This document shows positions 24,130-33,012 of a stretch of 64,000 nucleotides of DNA, in pieces. Positions within the stretch are counted from its first letter, which is position 1. The number at the start of each line of letters is the position of its first letter. This DNA is from Hymenobacter gelipurpurascens (GTDB taxonomy: Bacteria; Bacteroidota; Bacteroidia; Cytophagales; Hymenobacteraceae). The notes beneath the pieces were generated by a model. That model was not told the DNA's origin and ran no database searches. It was given only the letters and a program-made list of their open reading frames with translations. The DNA lies in assembly GCF_900187375.1 (NCBI RefSeq), contig NZ_FYEW01000002.1, positions 930,001 through 994,000 on the forward strand, in the 5' to 3' direction. The position numbers and the translations under genes are program-made.

Positions 24130-27100
24130 CTAGAAACCAACGTTGAAGCCGGCCGTAAACGTGCGCGCCTGGCCTACTGAGTTGCGGTCGACGCCTGCAC
24201 CCGTGTTACCGGTCTGGCCTACCGCGGTGTTGCTGGAAATCTCGGGGTCAATGCCGGAGTATTTCGTCAGCAGAGCGGCGTTTTGCACTTGCACGTAGAA
24301 ACGGGCGCTAGCCATTTTCAGGCGGCCAACCAGCTCAGGGTTGAAGGTGTAGCCCAGGGTCACGTTGCGCAGACGGGCGAAGTCGCCTTTCTCCACGTTC
24401 GAGGACATCACCAGCGCCGATCCGTTCGATACGTTGTCGCCGTACACCACCCGTGGCCATTTAGCATCGGTATTTGCTTCCGTCCAGCGCTCCAGAATGT
24501 CTACATCGTTGTTCCAGAAGCGCTGGTCGTGTAGGCCAGACTTGGTGCCGTTGTAGATATAGTTGCCACCCGAATACTGGATGAACACGCCTAGGTCGAA
24601 GTTCTTCAAACGGAAGTTGTTGTCAAAACCACCGAACCACTTCGGCAATACAGGTCCATAATACTGCCCATCAGTAAGCTGAGTAGGAGCACTGGTATTT
24701 TTACCATCCAGCGTAGTCCAGCCTGTAGAGCCAGGACCGGTAGTCCCCAAGTGGTTGTACTGCACTACGGTACCATCAGCCTTCTGAATCATGCGCTGGC
24801 CGTTTGCTGGGTTCACACCCAACGACTTCACCGCCAGAATTTCGCCTACGGAGTGGCCTACGAGTGTGTAGTTCACCGTTTCCAGACCCGAGGTGGCCGT
24901 ACCAATGCGCTGGCCTTCAGTGGCTAGCTCCAACACCCGGTTTTTCTGGGTAGTGAAGTTGCCGCTCATCGTCCAGCTGAAATCCTTCTTCTGGATGGCG
25001 TTGAACTTCAGGTTCACCTCAATACCCGTGTTGCGCATAGAGCCCACGTTGGAGTCGATGCTGTTGTTGGGCACGCCTTTCGATGGGGCCTGAGGCACGG
25101 GCAGAATCAGACCGTCCACCAGGTTGCGGTAGTACGTCACATCGCCCTGAATCCGGTCTTCCAGCAGCCCGAAGGTCATGCCGACATCGGTCTTCTTGCT
25201 GGTTTCCCAGGTGAGGGCAGGGTTGCCGGCCAGGTTGTAGAAGATACTAGCTGAGGGGCCGTACAGGCCAGATCCGTAGGTCTGTAGCGAAGCATAATCG
25301 CCGATACCCTGGCTGTTACCTACCTCACCATAGCTACCCGTGAATTTCAGGAAGTTAACAGAGCTCAGGAACGAAGCATTTTTCCAGAAACCTTCTTCTG
25401 AAACAATGTAGCCTACCGAGGCGCCATAGAAGTTACCCCACTTATCCGCCCAGGCCGAATAACCATCGCGGCGGAAGTTGATGGAGGCCAGATACTTCTT
25501 GCCGAAGTCGTAGTTCAGGCGGCTGAAATACGAGAGCAGATAGTTCTCGCCCTGGAAGTTACCCGCTACCGCGACGTTGGTAAAGTTGCCTTCGAAGGTG
25601 TTGAAGAAGTTATCGGCTACGCCCGTACGGTTGGCGCCCCACCGCAGAATCTCGGTGTGCTGCTGCTCACTACCTACCAAGAGGGAGAAGTTGTGATTGT
25701 CGCCAACGGTTTTGTCGTATTGCAGTGTGTTTTGCCAGTTCCAGCGCCGGTTGGTGCGGGAATAGTTAAGTGCCTGCCCACCCAATGAGTAACCGTCGCC
25801 GGCAATGGCCGTGTAGAATGCGCGGTCTTCGAAGTTGATGTTGTTGATACCGTAGGTAGTACGGGCGTTCAGGCCCGGAACTACTTCCCAGTTGGCATAT
25901 ACGCTACCCTCGATCTGGTTTCCATCGGAGCGGAAATAGTTGTTTTCCAGATCTACTACCGGGTTATAGTAACCAGGGTACAGAGCGGCGCCAGTCGGGC
26001 CGCCGGGGTTCAGGTTAGCGCCTGGGCCAATGCCAGCCTGGTAGGTGTTATAGCTGCCATCGGGGTTGAAGGCAGGCAGGTTAGGCGGCAACACCAGCGG
26101 CAAGCGGCCTAGGCCTGCCGTACCGAACGCACCATCGGCTACGGAACCGGAGTTGGGCGAAGAGTTTTTGGTATTGGAATAGCCGATACGAGCACCAATC
26201 GAGAAAGTCTTGTAGACCTTATGATCCAGGTTCAGACGAGCCGACATGCGCTTAAACTCGTTCTTCTCCAACATACCCTTCTGGTCGGAGTAGCCTACCG
26301 ACGTGTAGTACGTCGTTTTTTCGGTACCTCCCGAGAAGTTGATGGTGTTGGAAGTAGCAAAGCCCGTGCGGTAGATGTAGTCATACCACTTGGTGTCCAC
26401 AGTATTGCCGTTGCCATCAAGCGTAGGCCGGAAGCCCTCGACGTTGGTAGCAGCAGCCCCAATAGCAGCCCGGTTCGCGTTCAGGTTCCGAACGGCCTCG
26501 TTCTTAATATCCATGTACTGCTGGGCATTCAGCACATCGTAGAGACGTACTGGCTTCGATACCCCGGCCCACGAATCAAGGGAGATACGGCTCTGGCCGC
26601 GCTTTCCTTTTTTGGTGGTCACCAGAATAACGCCACCTGCCGCCCTAGAGCCATAGATAGCCGTAGCGGAGGCATCTTTCAGCACCTCCATGCTCTCAAT
26701 ATCGGCGGGGTTCAGGTTGCCGAGCGGGTTGTTGGCCACACTACCTACGGCGGAGCTGTTGCCGCTGAAGGCCGGGATACCATCAATTACGATAAGCGGC
26801 TCCGAGCTAAGCGAAATAGAGTTTACACCCCGTACCCGAATTACGGGCGGGTTGTTGAGCACACCGTTGGGGGTCGTGATGTTCACCCCGGAAGCACGAC
26901 CCTGCAAGGCTTGGTCGAAGCTTTGTACCGGAGCCGTAGCAATTTCTTTCCCGCTAACGGTAGCAATGGAGCCCGTTAGCTCACGCTTGGTTTGGGTACC
27001 GTAGCCTACTACTACTACCTCATCTAGGCCAGTAGCATTTGAAGCCAAGGACACATTAATGGACGACTGTGTACCAATAGCTACCTCCTTAGAGGTATAG

Positions 27101-27333
27101 CCAATGAACGAGTACACCAGTGTTTTTGCGTCGGCTGGCACTGAGAGGGAGTACTTCCCATCCGTATCGGTAGAAGTGCCCTGTGAGCCTCCTTTTACAA
27201 TAACTGTAACACCTGGCAGTGCTGCGCCATCGGCCGCAACTACTTGCCCGGAGACAGTCCGCGTTTGGGCCTGCACATCTTGGCCAGCCATTGCGAGAAC
27301 CGTAAAAGGGAACAACAGTAATGTTTTCCTCAT
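24130..27333 (-). CDS. SusC/RagA family TonB-dependent transporter
   Basis: 1067 aa from ATG 27333 (MRKTLLLFPFTVLAMAG signal peptide; the frame extends to 27372 without family features). Next is a carboxypeptidase-D-like regulatory domain (VSGQVVAADGAALPGVTVIVKG), then the TonB box/plug junction LDEVVVVGYGTQTKRELTGSI and a plug with SMEVLKDASATAIYGSRAAGGVILVTTKKG. A long beta-barrel follows, ending in an aromatic strand (TFTAGFNVGF). It imports large ligands through the outer membrane using TonB energy, together with the SusD partner 21 bases downstream. Confidence 0.95.
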   Translation of the reverse strand: MRKTLLLFPFTVLAMAGQDVQAQTRTVSGQVVAADGAALPGVTVIVKGGSQGTSTDTDGKYSLSVPADAKTLVYSFIGYTSKEVAIGTQSSINVSLASNATGLDEVVVVGYGTQTKRELTGSIATVSGKEIATAPVQSFDQALQGRASGVNITTPNGVLNNPPVIRVRGVNSISLSSEPLIVIDGIPAFSGNSSAVGSVANNPLGNLNPADIESMEVLKDASATAIYGSRAAGGVILVTTKKGKRGQSRISLDSWAGVSKPVRLYDVLNAQQYMDIKNEAVRNLNANRAAIGAAATNVEGFRPTLDGNGNTVDTKWYDYIYRTGFATSNTINFSGGTEKTTYYTSVGYSDQKGMLEKNEFKRMSARLNLDHKVYKTFSIGARIGYSNTKNSSPNSGSVADGAFGTAGLGRLPLVLPPNLPAFNPDGSYNTYQAGIGPGANLNPGGPTGAALYPGYYNPVVDLENNYFRSDGNQIEGSVYANWEVVPGLNARTTYGINNINFEDRAFYTAIAGDGYSLGGQALNYSRTNRRWNWQNTLQYDKTVGDNHNFSLLVGSEQQHTEILRWGANRTGVADNFFNTFEGNFTNVAVAGNFQGENYLLSYFSRLNYDFGKKYLASINFRRDGYSAWADKWGNFYGASVGYIVSEEGFWKNASFLSSVNFLKFTGSYGEVGNSQGIGDYASLQTYGSGLYGPSASIFYNLAGNPALTWETSKKTDVGMTFGLLEDRIQGDVTYYRNLVDGLILPVPQAPSKGVPNNSIDSNVGSMRNTGIEVNLKFNAIQKKDFSWTMSGNFTTQKNRVLELATEGQRIGTATSGLETVNYTLVGHSVGEILAVKSLGVNPANGQRMIQKADGTVVQYNHLGTTGPGSTGWTTLDGKNTSAPTQLTDGQYYGPVLPKWFGGFDNNFRLKNFDLGVFIQYSGGNYIYNGTKSGLHDQRFWNNDVDILERWTEANTDAKWPRVVYGDNVSNGSALVMSSNVEKGDFARLRNVTLGYTFNPELVGRLKMASARFYVQVQNAALLTKYSGIDPEISSNTAVGQTGNTGAGVDRNSVGQARTFTAGFNVGF

Positions 27334-27922
27334 GTGTCCTGTGTTAAGATTGAGAATTTGCAGTGTTTGCACCCAATAACTAACACATTCATAACATTAG
27401 CAAAACTTATCAGATTAAATTTCAATTAATGCCTTATTTCATTGATGTATATTCAACAGATATATAATCTAAACCAATGGTAGCTTCTTGAATATATCAC
27501 ACCACTTTCTATCATAATTTTATATAACTTTTTTAATAAACACATCCATATTCCTAGCACCTATCTTCTTATTAGTCAGCCCACAGACTTTCGCAAAGTG
27601 TAAGTGCGTAATCACTTATATTATCCTATACGCGCATTTTATGCTTTGGACCCCCGAAAAGCCGCCTGCTTAGGTAGAGGGTTTAGTTTTAGCATTATAA
27701 AATTTGTCTGTAACTATTTCGGAGCCGAACAGTAACGGTGCCTAGCGGCACAAACCAGGCAGCACGCCCTTACTTAAAATAGTACAATTACATCCTGCGG
27801 CTCAATCCTCTTTTTCCTCTTGCCAGGCTGGCAAGAATTTAATTGGGGCGGTAGCGGCAGGAAACGCAGGAGCCTGGCAATTCCCCCACAGGTCTAGGCC
27901 ACCTGCTGGGGCCCTAAACAGC
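27334..27922. other. AT-rich upstream region of the SusC/SusD operon
   Basis: No gene seen. 27370-27720 is strongly AT-rich compared with flanking genes and should contain the operon promoter; I could not fix a full TTG-N19-TAnnTTTG match. No adjacent anti-sigma or regulator gene was found. Confidence 0.5.
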
Positions 27923-27950
27923 AAAAAGCCCGACTGGAAAGTCGGGCTTT
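27923..27950 (-). terminator. Terminator after tRNA-Val
   Basis: A perfect 11-bp stem AAAGCCCGACT/AGTCGGGCTTT (27925-27935 with 27940-27950), followed by a T-run on the minus strand, about 85 bases past the tRNA. Confidence 0.8.
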
Positions 27951-28033
27951 ACTGAGATTCGGGTCTGCATCAAGGGGTGCCCGAGACCGGAATCTCTCTT
28001 TCCGGATGGGTACTTGAGCAGGTGGTTTTGAAG

Positions 28034-28108
28034 TGGGGCGTACTGGGCTCGAACCAGTGACCCCTACCTTGTCGAGGTAATGCTCTGAACCAACTGAGCT
28101 AACGCCCC
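28034..28108 (-). tRNA. tRNA-Val (anticodon GAC) with C at position 33
   Basis: 75 bases. Acceptor GGGGCGT/ACGCCCC, D-arm GCTC-AGTTGGTTCA-GAGC, anticodon stem TTACC/GGTAG, variable loop GGGTC, T-arm ACTGG-TTCGAGC-CCAGT, discriminator A. The anticodon loop reads TCGACAA, giving anticodon GAC (Val) but C instead of the near-universal U at position 33. CCA is not encoded (A is followed by CTT). All stems pair well, so it does not look like a pseudogene. It has a -7 box at 28139-28146 and a terminator downstream. Confidence 0.93.
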
Positions 28109-28138
28109 TACAAAACCAGGCTGGCGGCCGTAAAGAGC

Positions 28139-28146
28139 CAAAGGTA
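28139..28146 (-). promoter_or_regulatory. -7 box (TACCTTTG) of tRNA-Val
   Basis: CAAAGGTA on the plus strand, a perfect TAnnTTTG box about 31 bases before the mature tRNA 5' end. Confidence 0.55.
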
Positions 28147-28311
28147 AAATTATGGGGCATATTCTTCTAGTATTTCCTGGTGTAAAATTTATGCTTTGCT
28201 GGGCTACACCCTGTAACCTTCTGTCGGGGAGTTAGTATAGCGCTTTACCGATGCCTCCCCTGGTACAGTGCCAGAACCGGTTATTCTCTATTTGCTTCAC
28301 CGCCCCTCACT

Positions 28312-29016
28312 ATGAAAAAAGCAGCACTCCTCCTCTCACTCTGCGCTCTTAGCACCGCCGCCGTAGCTCAAACCGAAGGCCCCCGCGCTGGTGGCATTGC
28401 CTCTTCTACGGATTACTCGCCGGGCACCAGCGACTCGCGCAACAACGGCTTTGGGGTGAAGGGTGGTTTTACCGCCTCCAACTTCCGCGGCGACGACAAG
28501 AAGAACTTCGGCAACGAGGGTATCTACAACACCTTCCATGCTGGCGTGTACTCTCAGTTTGGTTTCAACGATAAGTTCTCTATCCAGCCCGAAATACTGT
28601 ACAGCCGCCAGGGCTTCAAGGGCAGCAACCCCGCCAATACCGCCCAGACGGGCTCCTATACCACCCGCCTCGACTACCTGCAGGTGCCAGTGTTGCTGGT
28701 GTACAACTTCCTCGATAACGTGAGTGTGCACGTAGGCCCGCAGGTATCGTTGCTGACCAAAGTAAAGGAAGGCGACCGGGAACGTAAAATCGCCGACGAC
28801 AACAATGTGTACGGCTACAGCTACAACAGCCTCGACTACGGTCTGGCTGCCGGCCTGGAAGCACGCGTAGGCCCCGCCCGCGTAGGTGGCCGCTACACCG
28901 CTGGTTTCGCCGATATCATTCAGGATCAGGACTTGTCCAAGACGGGTACCAAAACGGTTAGCGCTATCAAAAACGGCATGTTCCAGGTATACCTAGGCCT
29001 GGGCATTTCCAACTAA
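28312..29016 (+). CDS. Outer-membrane beta-barrel (porin-family) protein
   Basis: 234 aa with a signal peptide (MKKAALLLSLCALSTAAVAQ). The mature part has strands ending in aromatic residues: GFGVKGGFTASNF, FHAGVYSQFGFNDKFSIQPEILYS, YLQVPVLLVYNF. These match the outer-membrane beta-barrel family common in Bacteroidota (PF13568-like). The last residues FQVYLGLGISN fit a terminal barrel strand. Role unknown; probably an 8-stranded structural or adhesion barrel. Single gene with its own terminator. Confidence 0.85.
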   Translation: MKKAALLLSLCALSTAAVAQTEGPRAGGIASSTDYSPGTSDSRNNGFGVKGGFTASNFRGDDKKNFGNEGIYNTFHAGVYSQFGFNDKFSIQPEILYSRQGFKGSNPANTAQTGSYTTRLDYLQVPVLLVYNFLDNVSVHVGPQVSLLTKVKEGDRERKIADDNNVYGYSYNSLDYGLAAGLEARVGPARVGGRYTAGFADIIQDQDLSKTGTKTVSAIKNGMFQVYLGLGISN

Positions 29017-29047
29017 GTACAACTGTTTCCGTTTCGTACATAGTAAC

Positions 29048-29076
29048 AAGAGGAAGCCCGCTGGGCTTCCTCTTTT
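29048..29076 (+). terminator. Terminator of the barrel protein gene
   Basis: A perfect 12-bp stem AAGAGGAAGCCC/GGGCTTCCTCTT with a 3-base loop and T-run. Confidence 0.85.
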
Positions 29077-29109
29077 GCGTTGTCTGGCTTACTCAATTTG
29101 CGGCATTCC

Positions 29110-29640
29110 ATGGTGGCTCCTTTCCTGTTGTTTCTCTCTGAACCCACCTCTGCTGCGCTGCAGCTTATTAACCACGCCCGCGAACTGCTGGCCGAGCGAG
29201 GTATGGCTGTGCTGGGCACCTGGGGCTTGCTGAACCTGGTGGTGAGTGGCTACCTAGCCAAGCGAGCAGCTCCTCGCTCCGAAGACTACTACTTCCACCT
29301 GATGAATATCGGCTGGAACATGGTGAACGTGCTGCTGGCCGTGTGGGGCATTCTGCGCGCCCACCCCGCGCAAGTGGCCTCCATGACGCTGCCGGAAAGC
29401 CTGGCAGCGCAGTTCGACTTCGAGAAGATTCTGCTCTTTAATGCGGGCCTCGATGTGGCCTACGTGTGCATCGGCAGCTGGCTGCGGGCCCGCGCCGACT
29501 CAGCGGATGAGCGGCCAGAGCGTCTGGCAGGTTTTGGCCGCTCTCTGTGGCTGCAAGGCGGATTCCTGTTTCTGTTTGATGTGGGCTTTTATCTGGTGTA
29601 TCACCCATTTGCCGGACAACTACTGGCGGAACTCCCGTAG
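29110..29640 (+). CDS. Integral membrane protein of unknown function
   Basis: 176 aa from ATG 29110; TTG 29080 in the same frame lies over the end of the previous gene's terminator region and is less likely. Four hydrophobic segments are visible, at about residues 31-48 (VLGTWGLLNLVVSGYLA), 63-83, 106-123 and 143-162. Conserved-looking polar residues RSEDYYFHLMNIGWNMVN sit before the second segment. I do not recognise a characterised family; similar proteins are annotated as uncharacterised in this phylum. Confidence 0.7.
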   Translation: MVAPFLLFLSEPTSAALQLINHARELLAERGMAVLGTWGLLNLVVSGYLAKRAAPRSEDYYFHLMNIGWNMVNVLLAVWGILRAHPAQVASMTLPESLAAQFDFEKILLFNAGLDVAYVCIGSWLRARADSADERPERLAGFGRSLWLQGGFLFLFDVGFYLVYHPFAGQLLAELP

Positions 29641-29651
29641 GCCACTGCGCA

Positions 29652-29692
29652 AAAACGCCCCACTAGCCGCTAGGCCAGTGGGGCGTTTTTTT
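29652..29692 (+). terminator. Terminator of the membrane protein gene
   Basis: A perfect 13-bp stem AAAACGCCCCACT/AGTGGGGCGTTTT, with CTAGGCC in the loop and a T-run. Confidence 0.85.
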
Positions 29693-29719
29693 CTAGGCTA
29701 AGCCAACTCAGTGGGTGGC

Positions 29720-30286
29720 CTAGGCGTGGGCTTTTTCCTTTACCAGGGCTTCCTTGATCTTCTCATTGAAGTTGGGAATATCCTGGGGGTTGCGGCTCGT
29801 GATGAGGTTACCATCTACCACCACCGTTTCGTCCACCCAGGTAGCTCCGGCGTTCTTAATATCGGTTTTGAGGCTGGGCCAGCTGGTGAGCTTTTTACCG
29901 CGCACTACATCGGCCTCAATCAGCGTCCAGGGGCCGTGGCAAATGGCGGCTACGGGCTTGCCGGAGCGCACAAACTCACCGATGAAGCTGATGACGGCCG
30001 CTTCGGTACGCAACACGTCGGGGTTCATCTGGCCGCCGGGCAGCACCAGGGCATCGTAGTCGGCCACTCTCACATCGCCGATTACTTTATCTACTGATAC
30101 TTTGTCGCCCCAATCTTTCTCGTCCCAGCCCTTAATAGAGCCGCTTTTCAGGGAAATGACGTGGGTTTCGGCGCCTTCACCTTCCAGGTATTTCTTGGGC
30201 TTTTCCAGTTCCGACTGCTCAAAACCGTCGGTAGCAATAATGGCTATTTTCCTGCCTTTCAAGGCGTCGCTTCCAAAGAGGCTCAT
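29720..30286 (-). CDS. DJ-1/PfpI family protein (YhbO/YraA-like)
   Basis: 188 aa. Nucleophile elbow AAICHGPWTLIEADVVRGKKLTSW at about 113-136 with the catalytic Cys, and an N-terminal KIAIIATDGFEQSELEKP in which the Glu next to the Cys site is expected. Family members act as glyoxalases or protein/nucleotide deglycases and chaperones under stress; the old protease label is doubtful. Single gene; a terminator for the next unit lies just upstream. Confidence 0.88.
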   Translation of the reverse strand: MSLFGSDALKGRKIAIIATDGFEQSELEKPKKYLEGEGAETHVISLKSGSIKGWDEKDWGDKVSVDKVIGDVRVADYDALVLPGGQMNPDVLRTEAAVISFIGEFVRSGKPVAAICHGPWTLIEADVVRGKKLTSWPSLKTDIKNAGATWVDETVVVDGNLITSRNPQDIPNFNEKIKEALVKEKAHA

Positions 30287-30312
30287 ATCCGTTTGTGTTT
30301 ATGTTCGAGAAT

Positions 30313-30350
30313 AAAAAAGCCAGCGCTACACAGGGCAGCACTGGCTTTTA
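30313..30350 (-). terminator. Terminator of the thioesterase gene
   Basis: AAAAGCCAG/CTGGCTTTT outer stem with an imperfect inner part, followed by a T-run on the minus strand. Confidence 0.65.
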
Positions 30351-30440
30351 TCTAACGAAAGCCCCCAACAGTGGTTGTGAAAACGGGCTCTCTTGTTGAG
30401 CTTATTGACCTATAAAATTGTGGCCTAGGCCACTACCGGG

Positions 30441-30956
30441 TTACTCGTTGCGCTCGTGCTTAAGCTGTTTGCGCAGGCGCTTCACGCGGTCATCGAAACC
30501 GTCGGGGTCGTAGCTGATGTCCTCCACATCTAGCTCGTCCAGCATATCCATCAGGTCATCATTGTGCTCGGTGCGGGTGCCGCCGGGCACTTTCACAAAC
30601 GCCATCTCCGACCACAGCACGGCCTTCAGGCGCAGGCCGTCCTCGCTGAGCATCTGCATTTCTACCACCAAGTTGGAGTTATCGAAATGGATGAGCTGGG
30701 TCCGGATACGCACTATTTCGGCGTGCTGGGCGGGGCGCAGGTAGGCCAGGTGGTGCTTGGTGATAACCCAGGCGGCGCCCAGGTCGCGGGATATCTGGCC
30801 CAGGTTGAGGGCGTAATGCTGAATGGTGTGCTCCTCGCGGGCATTCAGAAAATAGTCGAGGTAGCGGGCGTTGTTGAGGTGGCCTAGCATATCGCAATCC
30901 TGAAAGCGGATGCGGTGAGTGGTTTCGGGTGTGCGCACCAAAGATTTGGCAGCCAT
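30441..30956 (-). CDS. Acyl-CoA thioesterase of the 4HBT hotdog family
   Basis: 171 aa from ATG 30956 (MAAKSLV; an earlier ATG at 30983 would add nine residues of hydrophobic leader). RIRFQDCDMLGHLNNARYLDYFLNAREEH is the 4-hydroxybenzoyl-CoA thioesterase signature, with the catalytic acidic residue in the D-x-L-G-H-x-N loop. It hydrolyses acyl-CoA to free acid. The C-terminal ~40 residues are acidic then basic and look disordered. A 26-bp palindrome separates it from the DUF3616 gene upstream. Confidence 0.85.
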   Translation of the reverse strand: MAAKSLVRTPETTHRIRFQDCDMLGHLNNARYLDYFLNAREEHTIQHYALNLGQISRDLGAAWVITKHHLAYLRPAQHAEIVRIRTQLIHFDNSNLVVEMQMLSEDGLRLKAVLWSEMAFVKVPGGTRTEHNDDLMDMLDELDVEDISYDPDGFDDRVKRLRKQLKHERNE

Positions 30957-30998
30957 ACGGAGAGCAGTTGGTAGAAAGAGCAAAGGTCTGGAATTGGC

Positions 30999-31024
30999 AG
31001 CAGAGTGGCCTAGGCCACTCTGCT
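30999..31024. repeat. 26-bp perfect palindrome with GTGGCCTAGGCCAC core
   Basis: Left half 30999-31011 is the exact reverse complement of 31012-31024. It touches the stop codon of the DUF3616 gene and can fold as a terminator-like hairpin without a T-run. Confidence 0.85.
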
Positions 31025-32140
31025 CTACCCTTCTGTTGCTGAGGGCGCGGAAGACAAAGGGAATATATTGGCCAGCGTGACGTGCGGCCGGGGCTTGCGC
31101 TTGGGCGCGGGCTTATCGAACACCACCAGCATTTCCTGCTCACTCAGCAGCGCCATACCCTCGGCGCGGTCGAGGTGTGGCAGATGAGGTACATCAAAGA
31201 GGCGCTCCAGCTGATCGGCGGGCGTGAGGCTGTCGTGGGCCTGAAACAGAGCATTGCGCCAGCGGTACACGGCAATGGTGCCATCGAGGTCCATGGTGGG
31301 ACCGGCCAGAATCAGCAGGTCAGTGCCTTGCTGGCGGATTTCGCGGATCCCCATTCCGCGCAAATCCAGGAAGTGCTTCTTGTACAGCTTGTGCTCCCCG
31401 CCTTCTACCTGGCCCAGCCGAAGCTGGCCCTTCTTATGGTCTTCGGGCCTGATTTCGAGCACTATAGCCCAGCCATGCAGCACTGGCCCACGCAACCCCA
31501 GAAACAGCCGGCCATCGGGCGAAGCCGCTAGCCCTTCAACATCGAAACCATTGTCTTTGGCGGGCACCTTCAGCATGGGGCCGATGTGCTTATCTTTCGC
31601 CAGCACCTGCAGTAGCTCGTTGGTGCCTTTCGTGTCGCCGCGGAGCTGGGCCGCACGCAGCTTCTGGTCGGGCGCGGTGGGGTGCGGGGCAGATTTCAGC
31701 AGTTCGAAGTCGCCGGTCTTGGCATTTTGCACCAGCGGAATGCGCGCCAGCAGGCAGCGGTTGGGCGCCACCTGAATCTTGGCGAGCCGCCCAATTTGCT
31801 TGGCAATATTGGGGTCTTCGGGCTTGGCATTCTTACGCTTGATGCTGTGCGAGCCCATCACCCAAAGGTAGTTTTCGGCTTCGCCCATACCCTCCAGATC
31901 CACTTCTTCGGTGGCTTTTTCGGGTAGGTCTACCAAGTCGGCCAGCTTATAGCTGCAATGCTTGCCAAAGCTACGCGGTCCGGTACGCCGCAACCGTTCA
32001 ATTGTAGTGCGCTCATCGCAACATACCCAGAGGTTATTGCCGGTTATAACGGCCGCCGAAAGGCCGTCGCGAACGTCGTCGCCGTTGGGGTTGATGCTCA
32101 GCTTCGGATCGAAGCGCAAAGTGTAGGGAGGGGAGGGCAT
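31025..32140 (-). CDS. DUF3616 family protein
   Basis: 371 aa from ATG 32140 (MPSPPYTLRFDPKLSINPNG). The start at 32200 in the same frame is possible but has no family features. Repeated strands with WVCCDERTTIERLRR, NYLWVMGSHSIKR, VEGLAASPDGRLFLGLRGP and GMGIREIRQQGTDLLILAGP suggest a beta-propeller-like fold, as expected for DUF3616. No signal peptide, so cytoplasmic. Function unknown. Confidence 0.8.
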   Translation of the reverse strand: MPSPPYTLRFDPKLSINPNGDDVRDGLSAAVITGNNLWVCCDERTTIERLRRTGPRSFGKHCSYKLADLVDLPEKATEEVDLEGMGEAENYLWVMGSHSIKRKNAKPEDPNIAKQIGRLAKIQVAPNRCLLARIPLVQNAKTGDFELLKSAPHPTAPDQKLRAAQLRGDTKGTNELLQVLAKDKHIGPMLKVPAKDNGFDVEGLAASPDGRLFLGLRGPVLHGWAIVLEIRPEDHKKGQLRLGQVEGGEHKLYKKHFLDLRGMGIREIRQQGTDLLILAGPTMDLDGTIAVYRWRNALFQAHDSLTPADQLERLFDVPHLPHLDRAEGMALLSEQEMLVVFDKPAPKRKPRPHVTLANIFPLSSAPSATEG

Positions 32141-32232
32141 ATGAGGGGACGTGAGGCAGTAACCTACAAACGGCCCCGCCTCCGTGGGGTTGTAGGCCAC
32201 TGCTCTGTGCTCTTCCGGGCACTATAATAAGT

Positions 32233-32309
32233 GTATCAAGCAGCGTCGAGCCCCTACCCTAATCCCTTTGGTGGAAAGGTTGGAATGGGGCCTCGGTGCT
32301 GCTTGATAC
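32233..32309. repeat. Inverted repeat in the gap before the DUF3616 gene
   Basis: Twelve-base outer arms GTATCAAGCAGC (32233-32244) pair exactly with 32298-32309; the inner part GAG/CTC and CCCC/GGGG pairs with small bulges. Unlike the other families. It may end the transcript of the 170-aa exported protein. Confidence 0.65.
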
Positions 32310-32352
32310 GCTATTTTCAAAAGAAACCCTGGCTGTCCTCTAACTCAGTGCC

Positions 32353-32865
32353 CTACCCCTTCGCGCCACAGCTGCGGCGCACCTTTTCCAGGCGCTGCAC
32401 CAGGTCGCGCACTACGGCTTCATCGGTGGTGTACACGGGCATTTCCAGGGTGGTAGAGTCGGATTTGCCTGGGGGCTGGCGCTTGATTTTTATCTCGTAG
32501 TAGTGGCGGTCTTTCTTGTCGTTGTGGGCTGGCACGTAGGTCAGGCTGGTTACTTGGCTCCATTCTACGCCCAGGCGCAGCTCAAACTCCACTTTGTCAT
32601 CGGACTTCACGGCCCAATCGGCCCCGTTTTTCTGGTGGCTGACCTGGAAGTTGCCCGACTCACCACTGCCGGCTGTGCGGTATTTCCGGATGACCTCAGT
32701 GAAGTGGCAATTGCTGAGCGTGGCCCTGATTTCAGTGGCGGGTTCGTCGGGGTCGCGGGCCAGTTCGTTGAGGCGGCGGGTCAGGGCCTGTACTTCCGCG
32801 GAAGATTGGGCCTGGGCAACGGTGCCCGCCAGAAGCAGGCCGGCCAGAAGCAGTAGCTTTTTCAT
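32353..32865 (-). CDS. Exported protein of unknown function
   Basis: 170 aa from ATG 32865, chosen because it opens a clear signal peptide (MKKLLLLAGLLLAGTVAQAQ). The mature part has an N-terminal helix, strands around VEFELRLGVEWSQVTSLTYV and YYEIKIKRQPPGK, and a Lys/Arg-rich C-terminal helix. No family recognised. It is divergent from the SDR gene, with a 147-base shared promoter region. Confidence 0.65.
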   Translation of the reverse strand: MKKLLLLAGLLLAGTVAQAQSSAEVQALTRRLNELARDPDEPATEIRATLSNCHFTEVIRKYRTAGSGESGNFQVSHQKNGADWAVKSDDKVEFELRLGVEWSQVTSLTYVPAHNDKKDRHYYEIKIKRQPPGKSDSTTLEMPVYTTDEAVVRDLVQRLEKVRRSCGAKG

Positions 32866-33012
32866 ACTATTCAGCACACAAAAGTGAGACATTCCCCTGC
32901 GCCCGGCAGTGGGCCCCAGCGGTAACACCAGGGCAGATGCAGCAGGCTTCGAAAGGGTTGCCTGGGCTTTGTAGGCCAGTTGATTAGCGTCGTATTCCGC
33001 TATCTTCCGCCC

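Noticed and set aside
27894..28160. 88-aa minus-strand ORF
   Set aside because: It overlaps the whole tRNA-Val and its terminator; its translation is tRNA sequence read as protein.
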